Positions 10,850 to 23,766 of a DNA stretch of 64,000 nt are shown piece after piece (positions within the stretch are counted from its first letter, which is position 1; the number at the start of each line of letters is the position of its first letter). A program made the translations under genes and the position numbers. The stretch spans positions 27,236,696 through 27,300,695 of the forward strand of contig OX579638.1 of assembly GCA_951230915.1 (NCBI GenBank), in the 5' to 3' direction. The notes under the pieces were generated by a model. It saw nothing but the letters and a program-made list of their open reading frames with translations. It was not told where the DNA came from and made no database searches. The DNA comes from Antitrichia curtipendula. Its lineage: Eukaryota > Streptophyta > Bryopsida > Hypnales > Leucodontaceae.

Positions 10850-13800
10850 ATGGCAGTCGCCGAGGAGTCTCTGTTGTTCCAAGGCGTGTCCAAAGAGTCC
10901 CTGGCCTTCCGTCTCATGACTCAGATGGTTCGTTCCTGCCCTAATTACGAAAGAATTTTTTTTTTTCTGGTTCCTCATCGCACGACAGAATTTTTGTTTA
11001 CTGGTTCTCTCATCATGTTTGTGTCCTCTGTTGTTGTAGGGATGGGAAGAAGGGAGCGGACTCGGAAAGGACAAGCAGGGAATCAAATCGCACATCCGTG
11101 TCAAAACTCGAAAGGATAATTCAGGTACGGCGGTGTGGTGATAAATTTTGGATTAGGGTTTGTCCGAAGTGCTGATTGGGGAATGTTCGAAAAAGAGAGT
11201 ATGACGCCTCTGTGCTGTAGTTGTATCGATTTGATTCTTTCTGTTGGTGGGATGTCTTGTAGTGCGACGGGAGGTAGAGTAATGCAGTACGCTCCCGCTG
11301 AATTTCTGGATAATATTTGTTTGAGAAATTAATGAAGCGCATCAATTATGTAGACCTGGCGTTTGGATCAAATTGAGCCTTTTGGTTTAGGGTTCTGGGT
11401 TTTTTGGTCGTGCAAATCTTCGACTTAGGTCAGATTGATGCGTGCGCTCCCTCCGAAATTCTTACTATTTATTTTTGAAGGAGTGTGAGTTGCATCAGTT
11501 CCGTGGTTGGATCAAACGGAACCTCTTTGTGGAGTTAGTGGGTTATTGTGTAGCGCAAGTCGTTGACGAAAGGCAGGGTTATGCAGGTGTTGGTACGGAT
11601 GAACAAAAGAAAGCAGCAGCGAACTGGACTGTCAACACCCACATTTTTGATAACATTCTGAAGAACCTGAAAGTGGTGAGATTTTGTGATCTTTCAAAAA
11701 AGTTAATTTTTTGTTATCGTTTTGGAGTAGTTTTTCGCGATGGATTTGCCACGGAAATCCAGGGCCAAACCGTGCATTTTTCTATGGTGGAAATCACTTT
11801 TTCTTTACTTTTTGAACTCTTTGAAGTGAAGTACTCATCCCAATTGATGCACAGTGGATTGAGCTGAAAGTTAAATTTGTGTGCGTGTTTCGCGATACAG
11901 AAAGCTGCTGAACCGGAAGAGAAAAAGAGCGAGGATATTAAAGGTATGTTCTTGCGCAGCTTTGAGATTGTGAGACAGTGTATTGTATGAACGTTTGTTA
12001 CAAATCAATGTTCTCTGCAAGAGCGTGGGACTTATTCCTGGTCAGGTTCATTTTAGGCGTATCCATTTGTCTGAGGTCTGATTTTTTGACGAGCTATCTT
12101 TCTTTTTCTGCAGGCAGTAGTGACGAAGACAGTGGCGATGATGAGTCTGTTGAAGCTTTGCCTGTAGTTAAAAAGGTCGCTCGGCCACAGGGGAGGTGTG
12201 TACTTGAATCTGCTTTAGTTTAGTTTTCTGGAGTTGGCGTCTATTAATTGGCCAGCTCATAATTTATTTCTTATTGTTCAGCTTTAACTCCTGGTGTGAG
12301 TTATTCAATTCTGGGCTTTCTGTGACCTCATGTGACAAATGACGCCAATTTGGATGACCTTGCTCTTGCCTTCTCACGAAGTAGATGAGTCTCCATTACC
12401 TTGCTATTTCCTGCTGCAAGAGCCTGAAGGTTCTGAGGATGCTGCAGGTACAAGAGACGAGAAGGGGGCAAGTTAGTGAAGGGCTACTCTGCCACAGATC
12501 TTAATGCCATACTTGTAAGTGTAACATCGGTATCAATATCTGTTCCAACATGTATCTGACCAGTTTGGGAATGCGGTTCTGTTTCAGTAGGAGTGAAGGC
12601 GAGTGTCATGATCAGAGTGCTCGTGAATATATGATAAAAGCGACATTAATATTACCGTTATATCCCTCTGAACAGAATAACTTCTGATGTTACCTTTTAA
12701 GCTCTTATTGCTGTGAATAGACGTTGATTCACTGTGTACTGCACAATGTATTTTGTAACGAAAGACTCTAATTAGTGCTCTGATCTATTGGCAGGGAGGA
12801 AAGAAAGATGAGGCAATTCCTGGACAGACTCCAACAATTGTTGTTGAAAAAGGTAAATCTGTATACCTTCTTGTCCTTATTTAGACCATGCTGTTCTAAT
12901 CCTTCAAAGTTTTCCCAAGTAATGAATTATGTGACTACCTTGCTAGCCGCTTTTTTTCCTTCCCGCTTGCACCTTCTTCTCTAACTTGGGCTGTTACATT
13001 TTAGTTGTCGCAGCGGAAATTAAGGTCACAGAGACTAAGGAGGAAGTCTCCTTCGTTGAAATGGAATGCGAAGAGAGCATTCCCCTACCGGAAATAGCTG
13101 CAGATTGGTGGGGCACTAAGTATGGTTTCGTGAGAAGTGGGGCTCTTGGATCAAAGGTTCGGGAGATTGTTAATGGAGAAAGGCCAAGACAGAATGGTCG
13201 AGCTCAGTTCTCCGAGCAAGATCAAGAAAACCTGTATAACCTTGTAAACGTGAGTTGTCATTAACCCGTCATTTGAAGGTGGTTTAGTTTGTCATGAACA
13301 AGAATATGGAATTACTAACAGTAGTTCTAGTTCTCAACATTGCGCGAGTTAGTCTTCGTATTAAGACACGACACAATTGATGTTTCTTGTCATTATCTAC
13401 ATATGTTGGGGTTTGTTAACCTTTGGGAGTGACTGTCTAGGTTGAATTTCAGTGTGTTTTACGGAATCTATTTGCATTTGATTGCAGGACAAGGCTACAA
13501 CAGGGAAGAAGGGTTTAGGTCAAGGCGAGAGGTCTTTGAAGATTGAAGGGGTTAAGATTACATCACGTCCAGGTCAGAAGAAAGTATTTGCTAATATTGA
13601 AGAGAGCGATGAGGATGAAGTACAGGAAGCAGTCACTAGTGACGGTCAAGGTGAGCCGGTGAAACTTGAGAAAAAGAGGAAAAGGGATGAAACATCTGGA
13701 AACGACAGCCCCCTGCAGGAGGGTTCTAAAATCAAGTTGAAAGAGCTAGTAGCTCAGTACCTCGCGGAGGTGAGAATTTGCACGTCTTTGAGAGTTTGTG

Positions 13801-14502
13801 GATTGAATTTGTCTACCTCTTTTTTATTCATCTCATAATCGTCTTCGTAAGCATCAATGCATTCTTAGGGATCTCTATACCTTGTGAGCGATTCTCTACC
13901 ATGTGACCTTCCCCCTCTGTAATGCCCGGGTTTTGTTGCGTGTTGTTTGAATTTCTCCAGAAAGATTACTAGTTCAGTACTAGTTTGTAAATTGCCGAGG
14001 CTGTCCTATAGAATTTGCATCTACTGGTTAATGACTGGAAATCAACAGCATATGAATGATTGATTTCAATCAACCAGCTTGGCTTGATTGCTTATGTGAT
14101 ACACCTTTTCTGTACAAGTTGATAACTAGGATTCTTGATTTTTATGAACAAACAGGCTCCTGAACAAAAGATGAGCTTAAAAAGATTGCAGAAGAGAGTT
14201 ACGGCTTCAACTGGCTTATTCTCAAGTAAAGACAATGCGGATGCTTTCCGGGACAAGGTAGATGATTATAATGTTGACAATTTTTTAACCTGTGAGTATG
14301 ACGTAGAATGCTAATTCTCATAGTTTGTTGTAATTGTTGCCTAAAAGCCACTCCAGACCTGAAAAAGTAATTTTCCAATGACCAAATTGTATGCGGCTCC
14401 ACAATCTAATTCTTTTAGCGTCTTGTGTTTGTGATGCAGCTGCTGAAGAGCTCAAAGTTCGTAGTAGAGGGGAAAAAGGTCTCTCTGAAGTCCAGATCTT
14501 AA
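10850..14502 (+). CDS. PinX1-like G-patch protein, 11 exons, about 397 aa
   Basis: Exons are 10850-10927, 11040-11124, 11587-11675, 11901-11943, 12114-12195, 12448-12514, 12795-12852, 13005-13249, 13488-13769, 14156-14257 and 14440-14502. All introns are GT-AG, phases agree throughout, and the joined length is 1194 nt. The ATG at 10850 opens [14 protein letters not shown]-patch spans about residues 20-60 ([20 protein letters not shown], then IKSHIRV). Later conserved plant blocks are [23 protein letters not shown] and [10 protein letters not shown]. The C-terminal half is Lys/Glu-rich and ends in a basic tail. G-patch proteins of this type stimulate DEAH helicases in ribosome biogenesis; human PINX1 is nucleolar and also binds telomerase. 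Nucleolar function here is inferred from the family. Good splice agreement makes the model strong. Confidence 0.9.
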
Positions 14503-15241
14503 TGATAAATTCACTCTGGTACGATCATTAATATTTGTCATCGTTTTAAATTGATTAATGCAAGAATATTTCTTGCTAGTCTGTTGTAAGCTTTTATTCA
14601 AGAATTTGAATGGGTGTCACCTTCTACCTTCCACATAAGATACTTCACCTATTCTGCTTGCTGCATAATAATTTTAGTCCGTGCAGTCGATTAACTTCCC
14701 ATTGCAAAGCTACGATTCTTTTGTAACGGACAAGCTTTCAAATAGACGTCTCAGTGAAGCGGAGACGAGACCAGAACTGTATGTTGGTCGGAAGCTGTCA
14801 TGAATATTTCAGGATAGAAATCTCAACCAAATTCCGGCAAATCCTGTTTCTCGGCGTTTCTGAATTTACTGAACTTCCTCTTCCCTAGGCTTTGGAGTTC
14901 TGTCAAATGCTCACATGGAGGCCATGGATGGAGCCTTTCATATTCTCTGGGTTCAGTTTTGAGTCCAATTTGAGCCTTTTTAGTCATTGCACTTCTTCTT
15001 TTCCTTTGATTGCTCGTTGATTGGAATGGAGACCTTGTCTTCAACTATTAATCAAATGTCTTAATTCATGCTTCGTTGGAAAGCTATTAAAAGTGTGTTT
15101 TCAACAAGGTATAGTAGACCTTCTAACCCAAAGTATTGAGTTCATAGCAAATAATGTTTGAAAGAAGTTTTTGTTTGTGTTAATAGATTTCACAATTGAT
15201 GCAAATGAAATAGGTTTCCTTGCTTGATGTATTTATAGTAC
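14503..15241. other. 3' flank of the PinX1-like gene, no further gene
   Basis: The sequence holds the likely 3' UTR and then AT-rich DNA up to the TTAA at the edge of element A. No coding frame is convincing. Confidence 0.5.
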
Positions 15242-15245
15242 TTAA

Positions 15246-16407
15246 CCCCTGAAGTTCAGAAATTATGTTTTCATCAAAAAGTCTCCAAAACTGTCATTTC
15301 TAGTCCAAGTATCAAATTGAACTCGTGTAACTGCAGGATCTTGTAGTATGTTTGGGAAGACGTAATGAAAATTTCAGAAATTTTCACTGTGGATTGCAAG
15401 ATATTAGCATTTGAATTGACAAAAGTCATTTTTTTGTCCCTCCAAGAATCTTGGCAGTTGCAAGGTCACATTTGTATGAAAAAATGTCCAAAATGGTGGT
15501 TACTCTTTGGATTCATTTTTCAAAGAATCAAAGTTGGTTACATGCTTGAAAAAATTTAGATCACTTGGAATTGCACAATATATAGAAAAAAATTAATAAG
15601 TAAAAAATAGTAGACAATGATTCAAAATTTTAACAATTTATTTATGAAATTGAAAAATGTTAATCTCAATGATTGTAATGTTCTAAACAATGTACATTTG
15701 ATGTTTCTATTTTTTTTCAAAAATATTGAAATTGAGTTTAGTGAAGGACTTCAAAGTTTATTTTATAGTAGAGATTTCATAACTACCTATAAACTACTCA
15801 CAACTAAAGCTCCTCATTACTTTCATCTCATTATTCAAAATGGAATGATTCAAAGCTTTTCATGTATATAAAAATTTAAAGAATCAATTTCAAATTTTTA
15901 TTTTTAAAATAAGTGATTTTCAAAGAAGTTTTTTTGTTGCCTGGGCTGTTTGTTGAGCAATCAAAACTACATGTCATACAATAAATTTTTGACCATGTAG
16001 TCAAATGTTATAAAAATTATTAGACCATAATCTTTGTGTGTCAAAGGGGATGTTTTTTGGATGTTGAGACACCAAGATTTGTAAATACCATGTTCATCAA
16101 ATATTATAATCTTGAAATTCACATGGTGGCTTCTCTTATGAATTGCAGATTTGCACTCTTTAGTAAGTTGGCTACAAATTTGATTTGTGAAAACTTCATA
16201 AATTGAGTACTTCTCAAATTATTTTGGATTTTTTAAATTCAGCAAAAAAAAAAGATTTTTGTCTACGTTCTTCTCTCTATGATAAACAAGCGTTAAAGCT
16301 ACTCCTTAGGCACATGTTATATGAAAATTTCAAAATAAAAATTCCATTTGTAGTGAGCTGTCCAAAATTGCTATGTTGCCAAAAAATGCACTTTGGTCCT
16401 TTAGGGA
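15246..16407. mobile_element. TTAA-flanked non-autonomous element A (piggyBac-like MITE)
   Basis: TTAA lies on both sides (15242-15245 and 16408-16411). The left end is CCCCTGAAG and the right end is CCTTTAGGGA, a decayed version of the CCCCTAAAGG ends of element D. The interior aligns with D (57417-58361) through shared blocks such as AGGATCTTGTAGT, GATTGCAAGATATTAGC-like sequence, ATGGAATGATTCAAAGCTTT and CACTTTGGTCCTTTAGGG. No transposase frame is present. The short ORFs inside it are not conserved between A and D. Confidence 0.72.
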
Positions 16408-16411
16408 TTAA

Positions 16412-16749
16412 CATTGTTTACCAATGAAATACGTAACATTCAGTAGTCTGTGTTAACATTACTTGCAACTGGATGGAATGATGCAAAATATACCGCATCA
16501 TCTCATCCAACGAATGAGATGATGTGGTATATTGCATTGAAAATTAGTAATTACAAATGTAAATGGGAGGTTTGTCAGAAAATTGGAAGAGGAGATAGTC
16601 GGTCGTAAGCTACTGGCTTAGTAGGAAAATTAGTAAAAGATATGTCAATACTAGTATAGAAGTTGAAGTATTAACTTATGTCTTACATCTTGATTGAACA
16701 TGAGAAACTAAGCAATTTCTGACAAGAGTGACATTCAATCACTTAAATT
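16412..16749. other. Spacer between element A and the 46-bp satellite
   Basis: AT-rich DNA with a short inverted motif (CGCATCATCTCATCCAACGA followed by GAATGAGATGATGTGGTAT). No gene is seen. Confidence 0.45.
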
Positions 16750-17308
16750 AATACGACTTTGATTCCCAATTCTTAACTAAGTTATACTGTGCATGAATAC
16801 GACTTTGATTCCCAATTCTTAACTAAGTTATACTGTGCATGAATACGACTTTGATTCCCAATTCTTAACTAAGTTATACTGTGCATGAATACGACTTTGA
16901 TTCCCAATTCTTAACTAAGTTATACTGTGCATGAATACGACTTTGATTCCCAATTCTTAACTAAGTTATACTGTGCATGAATACGACTTTGATTCCCAAT
17001 TCTTAACTAAGTTATACTGTGCATGAATACGACTTTGATTCCCAATTCTTAACTAAGTTATACTGTGCATGAATACGACTTTGATTCCCAATTCTTAACT
17101 AAGTTATACTGTGCATGAATACGACTTTGATTCCCAATTCTTAACTAAGTTATACTGTGCATGAATACGACTTTGATTCCCAATTCTTAACTAAGTTATA
17201 CTGTGCATGAATACGACTTTGATTCCCAATTCTTAACTAAGTTATACTGTGCATGAATACGACTTTGATTCCCAATTCTTAACTAAGTTATACTGTGCAT
17301 GAATACGA
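16750..17308 (+). repeat. 46-bp tandem repeat, 12 perfect copies plus a partial
   Basis: The unit begins AATACGACTTTGATTCCCAA and ends TATACTGTGCATG. It recurs every 46 bp from 16750 to 17301, followed by the partial unit AATACGA. By eye the twelve copies are identical, which implies recent expansion or ongoing homogenisation. No long ORF runs through it. Confidence 0.97.
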
Positions 17309-17991
17309 ATCATAATTTGACCTTCTCTGCACTTTAGATGGGCCTCCATTCCTACCTCCTATTTCACAAAAATGGATGATTGATGGATGACAACTTTGGA
17401 GAGGAAGAGGCAACCACTCTGAAGGCTATTGAATGTTTTGTTGGGATCTCTTTTGCTTCCTTGAAATGAGGGCCTACATAGTGAACAAAAGTGTCTCACA
17501 TAGTTATGGTTATGGAATCTTTAGAAACTACCTTCTTCCTTCTTAACAATTTGTATGTACAGAATACAATTGGTGTCTTTAATTGAATAAGAGTGTCATA
17601 CATTAAACTAACTATTGCAAGCACGAATATGTCTAATTTTTCCATTGTTGATATTGGTTTAGGGTTAACCCTTTAACGACCAGGTCGATGACTGATTACT
17701 CAAACTGACTGATTTTCATCAATAGCAGACTGGCTATTAAGAGCAAGCCCACAACTGACTCCCCAAACAGGGAAGTCAAGTGGGGGCTTGGCTTGTGGTT
17801 ATGATGGCTGCGACCGGCCTCCTCCTCTACCTCACTGCACACACCAAGAGGGGACACTTCGTGGATATTTCATCAAACTTGACATTTGATGAATTATTTA
17901 TTCAAAATTTTACATTTAATCAATGAAAAATCCAAAAGCTTTAGAAGTATGCTTCAAAGATAATTTCTATAGGAGATGAGTGTCTCAGGAG

Positions 17992-18181
17992 GGAAGAAAA
18001 TCTCGCTATATATACAGGGGGCTGGTATGAGGAAGAACAACCCATGTGGGATAAGTCACTTAGAATGAGAAGGAGCTTCACTATTCATTCATGGTGAAGT
18101 TCCTTCTCATTCTAAATGACTTATCCCACATGGGTTGTTCCTCCTCCTACCACCCCCATGTATATATAGAGATTCTCTTCC
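17992..18181. repeat. Long near-perfect hairpin (arms about 88 bp, loop about 9 nt)
   Basis: The left arm (17992 to about 18081) and the right arm (about 18091-18181) are reverse complements with only scattered mismatches. The shared core reads AACAACCCATGTGGGATAAG and continues through TTAGAATGAGAAGGA. The loop is about TATTCATTC. A transcript would fold into a long double strand suitable for Dicer-like cleavage. It could equally be a small foldback insertion inside element B. Confidence 0.85.
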
Positions 18182-18342
18182 CAAAGTAAGCAAAGCAAGT
18201 TTGCTATCTTTATCCTCTGATGATTAGGACACAATGGGAAAAAACACTTCAATGCGATTGAAGTTAAATTATTTTAGCCATGTTAAAGGTTGAGATTTGT
18301 TAGAACTTAGAAATTTTTAAAATCGTCACAATTTGATTTTAA

Positions 18343-19156
18343 CCCCTAAGTGCCTAAGCCTTTCCAAGGGTGTTTTTCCTATGAAAAAAGAGCATAGGAG
18401 AGTAGTTATCCCCCATGAAGCAAAATTTATTTTTTTCAAAATCTGACCGCATAGATGTTTCTAGAGCTTGCTTGTTAGGATGTATACCAATTTTGAGTAT
18501 AAAATTCAATAGGAGTTGTGAGATTATAACAAAAGAAAAGTATGCATTCTATTTTTAGTGTGCTGTCCCTCCCCACTATATTGCTGAAATTTGCATATAA
18601 AAGTTTTTTGGGATGGGAGGTGACATGAACAACTACAAATAGTGTTAGTACACTAGAATGCACTTTCAAAAGACTTAATTTCACATGAAAAGCTATCAAA
18701 CTCATTATACAGTCGACCTTGTAATTGTTGGAATGCAATTTTGTTTGATAAGTGGAAATTGCAAAAAACTCCAAATCAACACTTGCATGTTTAAATTTTC
18801 AAACGGTGAAAATCACGAAAACACTTTACTCTTTCCATTGGGACCATTTTCAAAGCAAATGAATATGTACAATTTTTTAGATCTCAAATCAAGTGAAATT
18901 GATGAGCTTTGTTCAAAACTGAGAAATGAAGTAAAATTGGCAAGCTTTACTCTTCACTAATGGTACATATATGTAGTTGAGGACCTCTAGAAAATCAAAT
19001 ATTAACCTTTTTCAGTGAAAAATGAAAGTTTTCAATAGGTAACCCTCAAAACTGCCTGTAAAAATTTTTAAAACGGTCAAACGTTTTTAACTGCCCACTG
19101 CAAAATGAGCCTGAAATTTCAGGTCGACCATATATGGTCGCCCAGGCAGTTAGGGG
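18343..19156. mobile_element. TTAA-flanked element C, nested in element B
   Basis: TTAA at 18339-18342 and 19157-19160 borders ends CCCCTAAGTGCC and (reverse complement of the right end) CCCCTAACTGCC, 11 of 12 matching. The right subterminal region holds two perfect palindromes, CCTGAAATTTCAGG (19111-19124) and CGACCATATATGGTCG (19126-19141). The element is 814 bp with no transposase. The short ORFs inside it resemble nothing I know. Confidence 0.72.
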
Positions 19157-19550
19157 TTAAAACTCAAAGCAATTTCTACTCTGAAGTTGGCCTCATAGGC
19201 CCAGTCACCGTCTCTCCGTAGCTTGGGGGGCTTGCTCTAATGAAATTGCGTTAGTTTGACACTTTCTCGTAACCTGTCATCGACCTGGTCGTTAAAGGGT
19301 TAAGGAAGGTCTACATTGCTACTTTTGGTCTTCTACATTGCAGAAGTGCCTTCTTTGTGCTTGCTTTGTTAAAACATGCTCTTCTCAATGCTCCTAAAGC
19401 ATAGTAAATATGTTCAAGAGGCTTCTTATTGTGTTCATGTCTCATATGATTGGTAGAATATTGTTGTTTGTAGTATTTATTTGTATGCTATAGACTCTCA
19501 TATGAAGTAGTGACTAGTGTCCTGGTCTCTTTTATTGAGTTAAGAACACA

Positions 19551-22500
19551 ATGTTCGAGTTCTCAAACATAGTGATTGTGAGTGCGGACAAAGTTCCTAT
19601 ATTATTTCCGGTCAGCCTTGATGGCCTTGCCGTAGTGTCTGCCTTTCAATTAAGTATACAATTTTATTTTCATTTAAATTCTTTGCAACTTGATGAAATT
19701 TTTTATGATGGAGACACAACAATCCGTATTCACACAATCTCAAAATGTGTATTATCGATAATCGATAGTTTGAGAGCACTTTGTGGATGGAAGGGTTGTA
19801 AAAATGCTCTCTCTAAAATAGATTACAACACCATTACTATTCAAAGATTTTAGTGCTTCCTCTGACTTTCAATGGCAATATCATTTTTGAATTACCAAAA
19901 GTAGATTCATTTGGTACTCCATCTAATGCCAGATAAATGAGCGGAATGGACAAGAAATATGATGGCCATGTCTGGTCAAAAACTGTCACTTCTAATATAA
20001 AAAATAATCATGGTTTGTCATTTAGCACCTCTCATTGTGTCGGTCATCTAAGATGTATGAACGGTAATTGCGAGTATCTGAGTTGCGTAGAAAGAACAAA
20101 TCTAGTGAACGAGTTGGAATGGGAAGGCCTATTTCCAAACCCTCTTGATATTGGAGAACCATACACTAGGAAGTCAACACTTGTTTGTAGAATTTGCAAG
20201 GCCTTTCCGAGTTGTGTTTCTTGCTATGATGTGAAGGTGTATTACGTCTTTGGAAACCCTAGCATCAGTTGCGCATTTGTTCATCTCAGCACTCATATGC
20301 ATCCCGTTAAGGATGGTGAACTCCGCAATATGAAGGAGCAAACTTGGACTCTCATTAGAGAGCAAATAGAGTGAACACAGAGTACAAAAAACTCTACCAT
20401 AGTTTTAGAGGCCACAAAAGAACTATTGGATGAACTTCTTTTATGTCTTGATGGAAAATTTTACAAGACATTGGATTTTAATAAATTTGCCCTAGTATAG
20501 ATAAATGAAAGAATTTCAATTCTCCAAGTATTTGTAACAATATAACTTCTTTTTAAGTACTTGAGGAGGTTTAGAGTGATGGATAGCATTATAAAGTTGA
20601 GGGGTCAAGTACTTGGGCATTTGTTCAAAAGAATAAATTTCCAGATCAAGGGTCCGACATTGACAAGATTTTTGTCTTCAAGATGTCAAAAATAGATCCA
20701 AAAAGTGGAGTAGATTTGGTTAAGTGCATGCAAATTGGTGGTGACCTGCAGGATGCCTAGATCATGTTTGATCATGTCAAACGGGTAAAAGGATGGACCA
20801 TCATGGTATGCCACATGTATGGCAGTCTCTACTGTTGCGTAATGATCATTTTTATGTGCGATATGCAATTTGAAGATTGCGCTGCATAAGTCTTGTTTTG
20901 GAGAACCATGAACTCTATTCTTGAAAGATATAGTGTTCTAAACACTCAATTCAAGGGATTTATGGTAGATAGTGCCCAAACAAATTGGAATGCTATGAGG
21001 ATGATCTAGGGATCAGGTGACATTGGCATACTAATAGAGAACCAAGAGCGGACTTACCTTTTCCATTGGACGCAATCCATGGAAAAAAAATACGAAGGCT
21101 GATATTTGGGCAGATTTACAAGATCAATACCGACTTCTGCGCAAACAATACAAGAATGCAGTTTCATCAGAATAATATGAAGAATGTTACCTTGCCATCA
21201 AAGCATGGTGGCATTCACCTAGTGCTATAATAGAAGAAGGTTTGCATTGTCTGGAGTTGTGGCTATCATTTTAGCATTTCCGTTATTGGCAATGAGGAGG
21301 ATTCATGCAACTCATAAGTCCATACTTCTCATGACTCCTATTTCTATGCATTGATAAGTATTGACATAAATAGAAGTAATTTACTTTCAATTGCAAACCA
21401 TAGTTCTTGTCTGTGCAATTGGAGTCCATTGAGGATCAACTCTACATTACTCACAAGTAAACAAATAAGTAATGGTAATTAAGCCTCGAGTAAATCATTG
21501 TGGTGTCGTGGCACTAAATAGGACACCTTAAACCCATTCACCGCCATTTTGTAGTGCACTTTAGAATTTCTCATTGTTGTTGTGGTTTTGACGTGAAAAA
21601 ATCATGCATAGACAATACCTCGAGAGACCCCCTCTCGACACTGAGAGAGGTCTTTTAGGGATGTTGTCTATGCATGATTTTTTCACACTGGTCCATTGGT
21701 TTTTTAGCATACATTTCTTGTGTAGTTCTAATATGGTGAATATGAAGTCTACCAGTATATCGATACCCAAGACTCTATTTGTCTTCCCTATGATTTATTT
21801 ATTGACTTATTGTAGATTTGTATTACTGCTCTTGTAGTTGCTACTGCTTCCACTTGTGCTTGATAAATGTAGGATTTCACTAACTTTGAGAAGGCTCAAT
21901 TGCCTTCATGCAACCTCACCGAGATCATACACAACAAGTGGCTTCAACAATCTGCAAATCATGGAAACAATTTATACATTGCCATTGTTGATGATTTTGT
22001 AAGAGCATTTATGTAGATGGCAAAGTATTACCAATACCTTAAAGGTGATGGAGTTGGGACAAGTCTCCAAAAGGAGGAACTGATGCTCCGAGTTGCCCAA
22101 TGATTAGCTGAACGAACTGGAAATCCAAAGGTGTTCATAGAAGCTATTTGAAGCCTTTCAAGAGTCACGAAATTCTTTAAGAGGGAGTCACATTTGGAAG
22201 GTGAAGAGGTATTTGGGTCGCAAAAACAAAAGGCAAACCGACCGTTGGGATGCGAGCATGATTCACATAGACCAGATAAAGTGAATTTTGTACATTCCCA
22301 AGTCCAAACGAGATCCTAGAGAGCTTCTACAAGTGCTATGTCTCTGAATCCAATTTCAGAAGATGTATCTCCAACTGTCAAAGTAGACATCTCCTTAAAT
22401 ATGGATACAACAGAAGAATTTTGGGATTGTAGTGCACATCTTTCCTTTTATATTTCATCTATTCAAGAGAGAGACTGTGACAACATGGATTGGCACAATG

Positions 22501-22774
22501 CAAGACTTTCAAAAACATTTGCAAAGGCATGCTTCACCCTTCAAGCATTGACAAAGAAAAAATGCACAATAGAGATTATCCAAAACAACGTAGCCATAGC
22601 TGGACCAACATATACAAGTATAATGGAGAATTATAAGAAGAATAAAAATGAGCTTATGAATTTATTTTTTGCAATGACAACATCAAATGTTATATAAAGG
22701 ATACCAAGCGGAAGCGGGTGTTGTCTAACCCCCCTATTCTTGCCATTTCGCTTGTTCAAAGGAGAACCGCCTTG
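19551..22774 (+). pseudogene. Decayed SWIM-finger (MULE-like) transposon ORF, 5' part
   Basis: Plus-strand frames contain protein blocks typical of a repeated plant transposon family that ends in a SWIM finger: LFPVSLDGLAVVSAFQLS (near 19600), HGLSFSTSHCVGHLRC (near 20010), FKGFMVDSAQTNWNAMR (near 20955), YLFHWTQS (near 21060) and LPSCNLTEIIHNKWLQQS (near 21900). Many stop codons and frameshifts break the frame. The last block (DWHNARLSKTFAKACFTLQA) runs to about 22700, after which the piggyBac element F begins at 22779; the host transposon resumes at 28079. The MULE assignment rests on the SWIM finger on the far side. The family is recalled from plant repeats, not searched. Confidence 0.6.
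21593..21687. repeat. Short hairpin resembling a microRNA precursor
   Basis: Left arm 21593-21629 (GTGAAAAAATCATGCATAGA...) pairs with right arm 21650-21687 (...TCTATGCATGATTTTTTCAC). The outer 23 bp pair perfectly, the inner part has a few mismatches, and the loop is about 20 nt. Size and shape fit a plant pre-miRNA or a small-RNA-producing foldback. It lies inside the decayed SWIM transposon. Confidence 0.75.
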
Positions 22775-23766
22775 TTGACCCCTGAGCGCCCCCGCCAAGT
22801 TGCAGTAATTTCGGAGTAGATGGACCCTTCTGCACGGGAATGGACACAGATTTTGGAAAACAAACATCCAACAAATTACACCGTTCCAAATGGCAGAGGA
22901 CCCGGGTCTGCACCAGTGCTGAAAATCTCAGAAGATTCCACCGTAGGAGGCAAAAGATTATAATGGTCAAACACCAAAAAAATGTTGAAAAGTGCGGCCT
23001 TCGAGGGGACTTCACACACTTCGAGATGCTCCTAGGGGTGGAGGAAGTGCCCTTGTGGTCCCATTTTTGGACAGGAATTGGGGGAATCAAGTACCAAACA
23101 GGTGGACAAATAGACGGCATTGGGGGGCTCGAATTCCACGAATGACGTAGCCTTGAATGCAAAGGTACCTCGGAGCAGTGCCAGCGCCTGACCGGGAGCA
23201 GTGTATGGGTACAACCTACACGTCAACCTACTGCCCCACGGTACACCGCGTATGGGATTGCCATCGTGGAAATCTTGTCTGCCGTGGCTCAACCGCCAGG
23301 GCCAACTGAAGCTCATAACATGGTCACTGCCTGGCGGCGACTTCAACGGACGCTACAAACAGTCGGGACTGCCTACAACGACACAGATGACTGAAACACA
23401 GAAAGCGTAGGGTGTGCACCAAGGTCATCAAACAAAGAGTCCCCGATTTATGTTGAAAAAAGATCAAGTCTGGAGTACAACCAGAAAAAGAAATTTCGCT
23501 AATCACTAGTTGGCTAGCATGTGCATCGTGCAAATAACGGAAAGCTAAACTAAAACTACTGAGATCCTCAAAGAGACGCATCCGCTCCACCTACATGCCC
23601 AGGCCACAACTTCAAAGTTTGAACCTTGCCTTCATCTGCAGAGGCAGCACACGGTCAGCCCACCCTTCCATAATACGACCATTGCATAAGCACAATCCGA
23701 TCAGGCTGCGTCCAACCGCGAGCCCACCAAAAGAAAAAAGAAGCGGGGAGCAAAGGCAATTTTACC

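Larger units (their letters stand above)
17669..19299. mobile_element. TTAA-flanked element B with perfect 24-bp inverted ends
   Basis: TTAA at 17665-17668 and 19300-19303 flanks a perfect 24-bp terminal inverted repeat (17669-17692 and 19276-19299) that starts CCCTTTAACGACCAGGTCG. TTAA target duplications and CCC...GGG termini are the signature of piggyBac elements. An internal subterminal inverted motif (AGAGCAAGCCC near 17739 and its complement near 19230) supports the boundaries. At 1631 bp it lacks a transposase and is non-autonomous. It has received element C and contains a large hairpin at 17992-18181. Confidence 0.88.

Noticed and set aside
16412..17308. CRISPR-like array
   Set aside because: The 46-bp unit repeats head to tail with no unique spacers, and the DNA is plant nuclear. 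It is a satellite.
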